From: Nocardioides lijunqiniae
GTDB lineage: Bacteria; Actinomycetota; Actinomycetes; Propionibacteriales; Nocardioidaceae
Length of the DNA stretch: 64,000 nt
Direction of reading: 5' to 3'
Assembly (NCBI RefSeq): GCF_015024225.1
Contig: NZ_JACJGM010000019.1
Span: forward strand, 51,960 to 115,959
This document shows, in pieces, positions 32,058-39,509 of this stretch (its first letter is position 1; every line of letters begins with the position of its first letter). The notes beneath the pieces are model-generated. The model worked only from the letters and a program-made list of their open reading frames with translations. It had not been told where the DNA came from and ran no database searches. A program made the position numbers and the translations under genes.

Positions 32058-33169
32058 GCCGGCTGCGCGTCGTCGTCGCGATGGACTCCTTCAAGGGCTC
32101 CCTGGCCAGCGACTCGGCCGGCGAGGCGGTGCGGCTCGGCGTCCTGGACGCCGCGCCCGATGCCGAGGTGCTCGTGCTGCCGCTCGCCGACGGCGGCGAG
32201 GGCACGGTCGAGGCGCTCACCCGGGGCGCCGGCGGCCGGGCGGTCGGGACCGACGCGGTCGACGCGCTGGGACGCCCGCTGCGTGCTGCGTACGTCGCCC
32301 TGCCCGACGGCACCGCGGTGGTGGAGGCGGCACGGACCATCGGCCTCGAGCGGCTGACGGTCGTCGACGACTCCGTGCCCCCGCGGGCCTCCTCGACCGG
32401 ACTCGGGCTCCAGCTCCGCCAGGCGCTGGCGGCCGGCAGCGGGCCGGTGCTGGTCGGGCTCGGTGGCAGCGCCACCACCGACGGCGGCACCGGGATGCTG
32501 CGCGCGCTGGGCGCCGACGTCCGCGGCGGGGAGGAGGGCAACCCGCTGTGGTCGTTCGCCTCGCTGGACGCCGCGACCCTGCCCGACATGGCGCGCGTCG
32601 TCGTGCTCTCCGACGTGACCAACCCGCTGACCGGCGAGGTCGGGGCCGCCCGGGTGTTCGGACCGCAGAAGGGCGCCACCGCGGAGCAGGTCGAGCACCT
32701 CGAGGCGCAGATGCTCCGCTGGGCGGCGGCCCTGGACGCGGCCCGCCCGGTCTCGGCGCTCCCGGGCGCCGGCGCCGCCGGAGGGCTCGGCGCCGCGCTG
32801 CTGGCCTGCGGTGCCCGGCTCGTCGGTGGCTTCGAGGAGGTCGCGCGCCGCAGCGGGCTGGCCGAGGCGGTCGTCGGCGCCGACCTGGTCGTCACCGGCG
32901 AGGGCTCCCTCGACCACCAGACGGCGATGGGCAAGGGGCCCGCCGGCGTCGCCCGGCTGGGTCACGACGCGGGCGCGCTCGTGGTCGGGCTGGCCGGGCG
33001 CGTGGACCGCCCGGCGCCCGCGCCGTTCGACGCGGTCTTCGCGATCCACGGCGAGCCGCGCAGCCTCGCGGCCGCGCTGGACCCCGCGACCGCCGCCGCC
33101 GAGCTGCGGGCGACGGCGCACGAGGTGGTGGCGCTGCTCGGGCACCGAGCCCCCCGAGGGGCCCGGTAG
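32054..33169 (+). CDS. Glycerate kinase (GarK/GlxK type)
   Basis: A 371-residue glycerate kinase from GTG 32054 with CAGGAGG upstream. Family motifs run in order: VAMDSFKGSLAS at the N-terminus, LADGGEGTVEALT, VGLGGSATTDGGTGMLRALG, and TGEGSLDHQTAMGKGPAGVA. This class makes 2-phosphoglycerate, feeding lower glycolysis. As the last gene of the operon, coupled to a GH13_18 phosphorylase, it implies that cleavage of the imported sugar releases glycerate. The stop is 28 bp from that of the convergent ATPase gene. Confidence 0.92.
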   Translation: MSRLRVVVAMDSFKGSLASDSAGEAVRLGVLDAAPDAEVLVLPLADGGEGTVEALTRGAGGRAVGTDAVDALGRPLRAAYVALPDGTAVVEAARTIGLERLTVVDDSVPPRASSTGLGLQLRQALAAGSGPVLVGLGGSATTDGGTGMLRALGADVRGGEEGNPLWSFASLDAATLPDMARVVVLSDVTNPLTGEVGAARVFGPQKGATAEQVEHLEAQMLRWAAALDAARPVSALPGAGAAGGLGAALLACGARLVGGFEEVARRSGLAEAVVGADLVVTGEGSLDHQTAMGKGPAGVARLGHDAGALVVGLAGRVDRPAPAPFDAVFAIHGEPRSLAAALDPATAAAELRATAHEVVALLGHRAPRGAR

Positions 33170-33197
33170 CCCGGCAGCGTCGTGGTGCTCGGGCCGG

Positions 33198-34289
33198 TCA
33201 GGCGCTGAGTCGCGCCCCGCTGGCGGTGTCGAACACGTGCACCTTGTCGGGCGTCGTCGCGAGGTGCACCGTCGCGCCCTTGACGAGGTCGCGACGCGCC
33301 TCGACGCGCACGACCATCTGGTGCAGCGGGTCGGAGCCCTCGGCGGCCGGCGTGCCGTAGAGGTAGGCGTCGGCGCCGAGCTCCTCGATCACCGCCACCT
33401 TGATCGGGTAGCCCGCCTCGCCCTCCTCGGCCAGGCGCCACGACTCGGGCCGGACGCCCAGCGTGACCTCGCCGTCGGCGCGCGAGAGCGCCTCGCGGTC
33501 GACCAGCAGCTCGTGCCCGTCGACCTCGACGCGGCCGTCGGCGCCGACCTTGCCCGAGAGCAGGTTCATCGCCGGCGAGCCGATGAAGCCGGCCACGAAC
33601 AGGTTGGCGGGCCGGTCGTAGAGAGCGAGCGGGGTGTCGACCTGCTGGAGGATGCCGTCCTTGAGCACGGCCACCCGGTCGCCCATCGTCATCGCCTCGA
33701 CCTGGTCGTGGGTGACGTAGACGGTGGTGATGCCCAGGCGCTGCTGGAGCGCGGCGATCTGGGTGCGGGTGGAGACGCGGAGCTTGGCGTCGAGGTTCGA
33801 CAGCGGCTCGTCCATGCAGAACACCTGCGGCTGGCGCACGATCGCGCGGCCCATGGCGACGCGCTGGCGCTGGCCGCCGGAGAGCGCCTTGGGCTTGCGG
33901 CCGAGGTAGTCCTCCAGGTCGAGCAGCTTGGCCGCCTCCTGGACGCGGGTGCTGCGCTCGGCCTTGCTGACCCCGGCCATCTTGAGCGCGAAGCCCATGT
34001 TCTCGGCGACGGTCATGTGGGGGTAGAGCGCGTAGTTCTGGAACACCATCGCGATGTCACGGTCCTTGGGCGGGACGTGGGTGATGTCGCGATCGCCGAT
34101 CCTGATCGTCCCGTCCGTCACCTCCTCGAGTCCCGCGAGCATGCGGAGGGAGGTGGACTTGCCGCATCCCGAGGGGCCGACGAGGACCATGAACTCCCCG
34201 TCCTCGATCTCGAGGTTGAGGTCGTCCACGGCCGGCGTGTCCGACCCCGGGTAGATGCGCTGAGCGTTCTCGAAGCTGACAGAAGCCAT
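33198..34289 (-). CDS. ugpC: UgpC/MsmX-type ABC transporter ATPase
   Basis: A 363-residue sugar-importer ATPase. The nucleotide domain has Walker A GPSGCGKST (about 39-47), signature LSGGQRQRVAMGRA, Walker B VFCMDEPLSNLDA and the His switch VTHDQ. The C-terminal third (from about 240) is the MOBE/TOBE regulatory domain of the MalK class. Such ATPases often energise several sugar transporters. Its position convergent with the operon at 23476-33169, which lacks an ATPase, makes it the obvious partner, though its separate promoter suggests wider service. Confidence 0.94.
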   Translation of the reverse strand: MASVSFENAQRIYPGSDTPAVDDLNLEIEDGEFMVLVGPSGCGKSTSLRMLAGLEEVTDGTIRIGDRDITHVPPKDRDIAMVFQNYALYPHMTVAENMGFALKMAGVSKAERSTRVQEAAKLLDLEDYLGRKPKALSGGQRQRVAMGRAIVRQPQVFCMDEPLSNLDAKLRVSTRTQIAALQQRLGITTVYVTHDQVEAMTMGDRVAVLKDGILQQVDTPLALYDRPANLFVAGFIGSPAMNLLSGKVGADGRVEVDGHELLVDREALSRADGEVTLGVRPESWRLAEEGEAGYPIKVAVIEELGADAYLYGTPAAEGSDPLHQMVVRVEARRDLVKGATVHLATTPDKVHVFDTASGARLSA

Positions 34290-34432
34290 GACGAGGCCAT
34301 CCCTTCACCGGCAGGCACGTGCCGGACGATCCGTAGTGAGAGGGTCGACCGGGTGATCCCGGTCACAGCGGACTGTAGTCGGCGCGGCGCGGGGTGGCCA
34401 GGGTCACGGGTGAGCGGCTCGCGTGCGGAGCA

Positions 34433-34517
34433 GGGTTTTCAGCAGATGCTGAAAAACCTGAGGTTCTGGGCCGAAATTGCGGCCCAGAGGCGAGGGGAAA
34501 GGCCCAGAACCTTGCCG
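34433..34517. repeat. Dispersed double-palindrome element, copy 1
   Basis: About 85 bp that recur at 58926-59011. The first half is the hairpin TTTTCAGCA-GA-TGCTGAAAA with GG/CC ends. The second half begins AGGTTCTGGGCC and closes with GGCCCAGAACCT about 50 bases later, with an inner GGCCGAAATTGCGGCC stem as an alternative. Copy 1 lies between the ATPase and MerR genes, in intergenic DNA. The loops differ between copies while the stems are kept. Confidence 0.8.
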
Positions 34518-34546
34518 GTGCTACTCGGCTGGGGCGCCGCAGCGAC

Positions 34547-35005
34547 TCAGAGGGCGGCGCCGTCGCCGGCGCCGCGGTCGGACGCGGCCTCGCGGGTGAT
34601 CAGCTCGAGGAACTCGTCGGCCATGTCGAGCTGGCGGGCGAGGGCGGCGCGGCGCTCGACGGCCTCGGTGCGGATGGCGTCCACACGGGCGCGCGCCGTA
34701 CGTCGTGCCTCGGCGTCGGCCGCCGCGTCGCGCAGGGTCTCGGTGTCGTCGAGGACGGCCTTCATCTGCTCGAGGGTGAAGCCGAGCGGCTTCATCCGCC
34801 GGATCACGAGGATCCTCTCGACGTCCGACTCCTGGTAGAGGCGGAAGCCGCCGTCGCTGCGGCCCGACGGGTGCAGCAGCCCGACCTCGTCCCAGTGGCG
34901 CAGGCTGCGCAGCGACAGCGACGTGCGGGCGGCCACCTCGCCGATGTGCATCGCGGAGGAGCGCTCGCGCGGGGCGTCGGTATCGGTCACGGTGGTCAGC
35001 CTCAC
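34547..35005 (-). CDS. MerR-family transcriptional regulator
   Basis: A 152-residue regulator. The winged helix is at about 18-85 (MHIGEVAARTSLSLRSLRHW through GFRLYQESDVERI), followed by a dimerising coiled coil (about 95-140, rich in Arg/Glu/Ala). No cysteine cluster is present, so a metal ligand is unlikely. The start is uncertain: GTG 35005, GTG 34990 and ATG 34951 are in frame. It is divergent from the SulP transporter across a perfect inverted repeat and probably controls it. Confidence 0.85.
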   Translation of the reverse strand: MRLTTVTDTDAPRERSSAMHIGEVAARTSLSLRSLRHWDEVGLLHPSGRSDGGFRLYQESDVERILVIRRMKPLGFTLEQMKAVLDDTETLRDAAADAEARRTARARVDAIRTEAVERRAALARQLDMADEFLELITREAASDRGAGDGAAL

Positions 35006-35018
35006 GGTCGGGACGGCT

Positions 35019-35048
35019 CAACCCTACCCTTACGTGAGGGTAGGGTTG
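35019..35048. promoter_or_regulatory. MerR-type operator between MerR and SulP genes
   Basis: Twelve-base perfect arms (CAACCCTACCCT and AGGGTAGGGTTG) are separated by TACGTG. MerR regulators bind long dyads in the spacer of promoters. The site is 16-20 bp from the first possible MerR start and about 120 bp from the SulP start, consistent with dual control. Confidence 0.7.
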
Positions 35049-35170
35049 GGAACGACGCCGGCGGCCTCCCGGCTCGATGCCCGCGTCCGCCCTCGTCCCG
35101 CGGGCGGCCCTCGTCCCAGCGGCCGCGCCCACCGCGCCCCGACCCGCCCCATCCCGAACGGAGCACGACC

Positions 35171-36682
35171 ATGCCCGCCGCCACCTCCCGCCATCCCCTG
35201 CCGGAGACGCCGACGGTGCGCGACGCCCTGCGCTCACCGCGGCTGCTGCGCACGGAGGTCCTGGCCGGGCTGGTCGTCGCGCTCGCGCTGATCCCCGAGG
35301 CCATCTCGTTCTCGATCATCGCCGGGGTCGACCCGCGCGTGGGGCTGTTCGCGTCGTTCACGATGGCGGTCGCCATCTCGTTCCTCGGCGGACGCCCCGC
35401 GATGATCTCGGCCGCGACCGGCGCGGTCGCGCTCGTCATCGCGCCGGTCATGCGCGACCACGGCTACGACTACCTGATCGCCACCGTCCTGCTGGGCGGC
35501 GCCATCCAGGTCGTGCTGGCGCTGGCCGGGGTGGCGCGGCTGATGCGGTTCATCCCGCGCTCGGTGATGGTCGGGTTCGTCAACGCCCTCGCGATCCTGA
35601 TCTTCCAGGCCCAGATCGAGCACCTGGTCGACGTGCCGTGGCTGGTCTACCCGATGGTCGCCGTCGGCATCGCCGTGCTGGTGGGGCTGCCGCGGGTCTC
35701 GAACGTCGTCCCGGCGCCGCTGGTCGCCATCGTCGCCCTGACGGCGTTCACGGTCGTGGGCGGGCTCACCGTGCCGGACGTCGGCGACGAGGGGGAGCTG
35801 CCCGACAGCCTGCCCACGCTGTTCCTCCCCGACGTGCCGCTCACCCTCGACACGCTCCAGGTCATCGCGCCGTACGCGCTGGCCATGGCGCTCGTCGGGC
35901 TCCTGGAGTCGCTGCTGACGGCCAAGCTGGTCGACGACATCACCGACACCCCGTCGGCCAAGACCCGCGAGGCGTGGGGCCAGGGTGCCGCCAACGTCGT
36001 CACCGGCCTCTTCGGCGGCATGGGCGGCTGCGCCATGATCGGCCAGACGATGATCAACGTGAAGGTCTCGGGTGCGCGCACGCGGATCTCCACGTTCCTC
36101 GCGGGCGTCTTCCTGCTGATCCTGGTGGTCGGGTTCGGCGACGTCGTGGCGCTCATCCCGATGGGCGCGCTCGTCGCGGTGATGGTCATGGTCTCGGTCG
36201 GCACCTTCGACTGGCACTCCGTGCACCCCGGCACGCTGCGGCGGATGCCGCGCTCCGAGACCGCGGTGATGCTCGCGACGGTCGTCGTCACGGTGCTGAG
36301 CCACAACCTCGCGCTCGGCGTCGGCGCGGGGGTGCTGGTCGCGATGACCCTCTTCGCGCGGCGCGTCGCCCACGTCACCGAGACCCGCCGCGAGCTCGTC
36401 GAGGAGCCGGACGGCAGCACCACCGCGGTCTACACGGTCACGGGCGAGCTGTTCTTCGCCTCGAGCAACGAGCTCTACACCCGGTTCGACTACGCCGGCG
36501 ACCCGGCGAGGGTGGTCGTCGACCTGTCGGCCTCGCACGTCTGGGACGCCTCCACCGTCGCCTCGCTGGACGCCATCACCGCGAAGTACGCGCGCAAGGG
36601 CACCACCGTGGAGATCGTCGGCCTCGACGAGGCGAGCGCCGAGCGTCACGGCCGGCTCACCGGACGGCTCGCCACGCACTGA
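35171..36682 (+). CDS. SulP-family anion transporter with STAS domain
   Basis: A 503-residue secondary transporter. About 11-12 hydrophobic segments fill residues 30-400, starting EVLAGLVVALALIPEAISFS, the SulP signature with the AIP/E region, and a GGMGGCAMIGQTMINVKVSG segment. A cytoplasmic STAS domain occupies about 415-500 (VYTVTGELFFASSNELYTRF, VVVDLSASHVWDASTVASLD). Substrates in this family include sulfate, bicarbonate and dicarboxylates; none can be assigned here. ATG 35171 follows GGAG. It is divergent from a MerR regulator. Confidence 0.92.
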   Translation: MPAATSRHPLPETPTVRDALRSPRLLRTEVLAGLVVALALIPEAISFSIIAGVDPRVGLFASFTMAVAISFLGGRPAMISAATGAVALVIAPVMRDHGYDYLIATVLLGGAIQVVLALAGVARLMRFIPRSVMVGFVNALAILIFQAQIEHLVDVPWLVYPMVAVGIAVLVGLPRVSNVVPAPLVAIVALTAFTVVGGLTVPDVGDEGELPDSLPTLFLPDVPLTLDTLQVIAPYALAMALVGLLESLLTAKLVDDITDTPSAKTREAWGQGAANVVTGLFGGMGGCAMIGQTMINVKVSGARTRISTFLAGVFLLILVVGFGDVVALIPMGALVAVMVMVSVGTFDWHSVHPGTLRRMPRSETAVMLATVVVTVLSHNLALGVGAGVLVAMTLFARRVAHVTETRRELVEEPDGSTTAVYTVTGELFFASSNELYTRFDYAGDPARVVVDLSASHVWDASTVASLDAITAKYARKGTTVEIVGLDEASAERHGRLTGRLATH

Positions 36683-36692
36683 GCGGCCGGCG

Positions 36693-37346
36693 CTAGGACC
36701 GCAGGTAGGTCAGCGTCGCCAGCACCCGGCGGTGCCCGCTGTCGGAGGTCGAGAGCCCGAGCTTGGAGAAGATGTTGCCGATGTGCTTGCTGACGCCGGT
36801 GTCGGAGAGCACCAGCTCGCGGGAGATGTCGGCGTTCGACCTGCCCTCGGCGACCAGCGAGAGCACCTCCCGCTCGCGCGGCGTGAGCGAGCGGATCGGG
36901 TCGTTGCCCGACCGGCGGCTGAGCAGCTGCGCGATGACCTCGGGGTCCATCGCGGTGCCGCCGTCGAGGACCCGGCGCAGCGCGTCGACGAACTGCCCGA
37001 CGTCGCCGACGCGATCCTTGAGCAGGTAGCCGACGCCGCCGGACCCGCCGGAGAGCAGCCGGCCGGCGTACTGGTCCTCCACGTGCGCGGAGAGCACGAG
37101 CACCGGGAAGCCGGGCTGCCGCTCGCGCAGCTCGAGGGCCGCGCGCAGACCCTCGTTGGTGAACGTCGGCGGCATCCGCACGTCGAGCACGGCGCCGTCG
37201 ACGCCCTCCTCGCGGTGCGCGTCGTAGGCCGTGAGCAGGTCGTCGGCGTTGTCGACGGCCTCCACGACCGTGAACCCCTCGCTCTCCGCGAGCAGGGTCA
37301 GGCCGGCGCGCAGCAGCGCGTCGTCCTCGGCGATCAGAATCCGCAT
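36693..37346 (-). CDS. NarL-type response regulator
   Basis: A 217-residue two-component regulator from ATG 37346. The receiver domain (1-125) has the acidic pair in AEDDALL, phosphoacceptor Asp in GAVLDVRMPP and Lys in YLLKDRV. The LuxR helix-turn-helix (about 148-210) reads LTPREREVLSLVAEGRSNAD and ends in SDTGVSKHIGNIFSKLGL. The start lies 13 bp inside the end of the upstream histidine kinase gene, so the pair is coupled. The divergent ABC transporter operon is the likely target. Confidence 0.95.
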   Translation of the reverse strand: MRILIAEDDALLRAGLTLLAESEGFTVVEAVDNADDLLTAYDAHREEGVDGAVLDVRMPPTFTNEGLRAALELRERQPGFPVLVLSAHVEDQYAGRLLSGGSGGVGYLLKDRVGDVGQFVDALRRVLDGGTAMDPEVIAQLLSRRSGNDPIRSLTPREREVLSLVAEGRSNADISRELVLSDTGVSKHIGNIFSKLGLSTSDSGHRRVLATLTYLRS

Positions 37347-38596
37347 GGAAGCTCCACCCTCACCATCGTCGGCCCTCCGGCCGGGCTGATCAGCTGCAGG
37401 TCGCCCTCGAAGGCGGCGGCGCGGCGGCGGATGCCGGCCAGGCCGCTGCCGGTGCCATGGTCGACGGCGCCGCCGTGGCCGTCGTCGCGCACCTCCACGA
37501 CCAGGACCTGCTCGGCGGCGCCCTCCGTGACGCCCTGCTCGATGACGCTCTGCTCCGTGCGCAGCGACACGTCGATCCGCGAGGCGCCGGAGTGCTTCAT
37601 CGCGTTGGTGAGCGCTTCCGCGAGCACGAAGTACGCCGCCGACTCCACCGCCGCCGGCGCGCGACGCAGCCCGCGGACGTCGAGCGTGCACGGGATCGTG
37701 GACCGGCTCGTGAGCGACGAGGCCGCGTCGCCCAGGCCCAGCTCGTCGAGCACCGGCGGGTAGATGTCGTGCACGGCCGTGCGCAGCCCCGACAGGGCGT
37801 CGCCGGCCGCGTCCTGGGCCCGCTCGAGGAGCGGCAGGGCGTTGGTCGCTCCGCTCTCCAGGGCCCGTCGGGCCATGCCGAGCATCATCACGACCGACAC
37901 CAGGCGGTTCTGGGCGCCGTCGTGGAGCTCGCGCTCGATCCGCCGCAGCTCGGCGGCGTGCGCGTCCAGCGCGGCGGCCCGGCTCACCGAGAGCGCGTCG
38001 ACCCGCTGCGCGAGCACCTCCGAGCGCGGCGGCTCGAGGATCCCGAGGGTGCCCCAAGCGATCCGGCGCGAGGTCCACGGGACCAGCACCCACGCCAGGG
38101 CGCCGTAGAGGAGGCCCAGCGCCACGGTCGCGCCCGCGCGCCTCCAGCTGGTGATCTCGAAGGCCAGCGACATCGGCGCGTCGTCGGGGAACAGCCACCA
38201 CCAGGGGGCCACGAGGGAGTAGAGCACCGGGGCGACGCTCAGCGCCACGAGCAGCAGCGACAGCCCGAAGACGACGGTGGCGTGCAGGACCAGCCACCCC
38301 AGGTTGCGCCGGGTCTGCGGCGCTCCCAGGCTGGCCGCGGCCTCCTTCGGCAGCTCCGTCGTACGACGGTCGGCGGCGAGGCGGCCCGCGGCGTCGTGCG
38401 CGCGCAGCGCGAGGCGGTGGACCAGGTCGAGGGTGGGCGAGCCGCCCGTGCGCCCGCCGGCCAGCACCGCCAGCGGCAGCACCAGGACGCTCGCGACCAG
38501 CAGCGCCATCGAGGCCGGCCAGGAGGCGGCCTCGACCGCGAGGTAGCGCAGGTCGCGACCGCGGCGCCTCAGGGCGGGGGGCGTCGTCACGGTCAC
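37334..38596 (-). CDS. Sensor histidine kinase (HisKA_3, LiaS/DesK type)
   Basis: A 420-residue membrane kinase from GTG 38596 (GTG 38590 is an alternative). Four hydrophobic segments lie at about 22-48, 90-115, 120-150 and 155-185. The dimerisation/phosphoacceptor helix contains LRRIERELHDGAQNRLVSVV with the His, and the ATPase domain contains ALTNAMKHSGAS and VRDDGHGG. Kinases of this shape sense cell-envelope stress or antimicrobial peptides and commonly control a linked ABC exporter, as found here on the opposite strand. Confidence 0.93.
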   Translation of the reverse strand: MTVTTPPALRRRGRDLRYLAVEAASWPASMALLVASVLVLPLAVLAGGRTGGSPTLDLVHRLALRAHDAAGRLAADRRTTELPKEAAASLGAPQTRRNLGWLVLHATVVFGLSLLLVALSVAPVLYSLVAPWWWLFPDDAPMSLAFEITSWRRAGATVALGLLYGALAWVLVPWTSRRIAWGTLGILEPPRSEVLAQRVDALSVSRAAALDAHAAELRRIERELHDGAQNRLVSVVMMLGMARRALESGATNALPLLERAQDAAGDALSGLRTAVHDIYPPVLDELGLGDAASSLTSRSTIPCTLDVRGLRRAPAAVESAAYFVLAEALTNAMKHSGASRIDVSLRTEQSVIEQGVTEGAAEQVLVVEVRDDGHGGAVDHGTGSGLAGIRRRAAAFEGDLQLISPAGGPTMVRVELPCGF

Positions 38597-38652
38597 CGGT
38601 CCATTCTCGCGGTCGCGCGTCCCGTTGTCGGTAGAGCTGGCTACACCATCAA

Positions 38653-38671
38653 GACGGTAGTCACCACCGTC
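38653..38671. promoter_or_regulatory. Inverted repeat in divergent promoter of two-component/ABC genes
   Basis: GACGGT (38653-38658) and ACCGTC (38666-38671) with a seven-base spacer, in the 141-bp region between the kinase gene and the ATPase gene. A NarL-type dimer site for the adjacent response regulator is plausible but untested. Confidence 0.45.
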
Positions 38672-38737
38672 GCGAGCGGGGCCTGCCGAACCTAGCGTCG
38701 AAGGCACATCCCGATGCAGGACGACGAAGGACGGACC

Positions 38738-39508
38738 ATGCCGACCCAGGACCTCACCACACCCCCCACGACCACCACGGCGGTCGCGCTCTCGCTGCGC
38801 CACGTCACCAAGACCTACGGCAGCGGGCCCCGCCCGGTCACCGCCCTGCGCGACGTCTCCGTCGAGATCCCCACCCGGTCGTTCACGGCCGTCATGGGCC
38901 CCTCCGGCTCCGGCAAGAGCACGCTGCTCCAGGCGGCCGCGGGGCTGGACCGCCCCGACAGCGGCACCGTCGTCGTCGGCGGCACCGACATCTCCCAGCT
39001 GCGCACCAAGGCACTGACGACCTTCCGCCGCGACCACGTCGGCTTCGTCTTCCAGGCCTACAACCTGCTGCCGCACCTCTCGGTCGAGCAGAACGTCACG
39101 CTGCCGCTGCTCCTCAGCGGTGACGCCGTCGACCGTGCCTGGCTGGCGCACATCCTCGACGCGGTCGGCCTGGCCGATCTGACCGGACGGATGCCCTCGG
39201 AGCTGTCGGGCGGCCAGCAGCAGCGCGCGGCGATCGCCCGCGCCCTCGTCACGCGGCCGGCGGCGGTCTTCGCCGACGAGCCGACCGGCGCCCTCGACTC
39301 CGTCACCGGTCACCAGGTGCTCGAGCTGCTGCGGCAGACGGCCAAGGACCTCGACCAGACGGTCGTTATGGTCACCCACGACGCCGTCGCCGCGGGCTAC
39401 GCCGACCGGGTGCTGTTCCTCGCCGACGGCGAGCTGGTGGGCGCGATGGACGCGCCCGACGCCCGCCGCGTGGCCGAGCACATGACGACGATGATGGCGG
39501 GGCGCTGA
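38738..39508 (+). CDS. ABC transporter ATPase (MacB/LolD type)
   Basis: A 256-residue ATPase from ATG 38738 (AAGGA upstream; an in-frame ATG at 38714 is less well placed). It has Walker [10 protein letters not shown] (about 48-56), signature [15 protein letters not shown], Walker [14 protein letters not shown] and the His switch VTHDA. It is paired with the FtsX-like permease one base downstream. This class drives export or mechanotransmission, for example peptide resistance. The preceding two-component system on the opposite strand suggests stress-induced expression. Confidence 0.94.
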   Translation: MPTQDLTTPPTTTTAVALSLRHVTKTYGSGPRPVTALRDVSVEIPTRSFTAVMGPSGSGKSTLLQAAAGLDRPDSGTVVVGGTDISQLRTKALTTFRRDHVGFVFQAYNLLPHLSVEQNVTLPLLLSGDAVDRAWLAHILDAVGLADLTGRMPSELSGGQQQRAAIARALVTRPAAVFADEPTGALDSVTGHQVLELLRQTAKDLDQTVVMVTHDAVAAGYADRVLFLADGELVGAMDAPDARRVAEHMTTMMAGR

Positions 39509-39509
39509 C

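Noticed and set aside
34394..35170. Fusion of the repeat element to the SulP frame as a 762-residue protein
   Set aside because: The SulP fold begins at ATG 35171 with its own ribosome site; the upstream frame is chance reading through repeat copy 1 and the antisense MerR gene.
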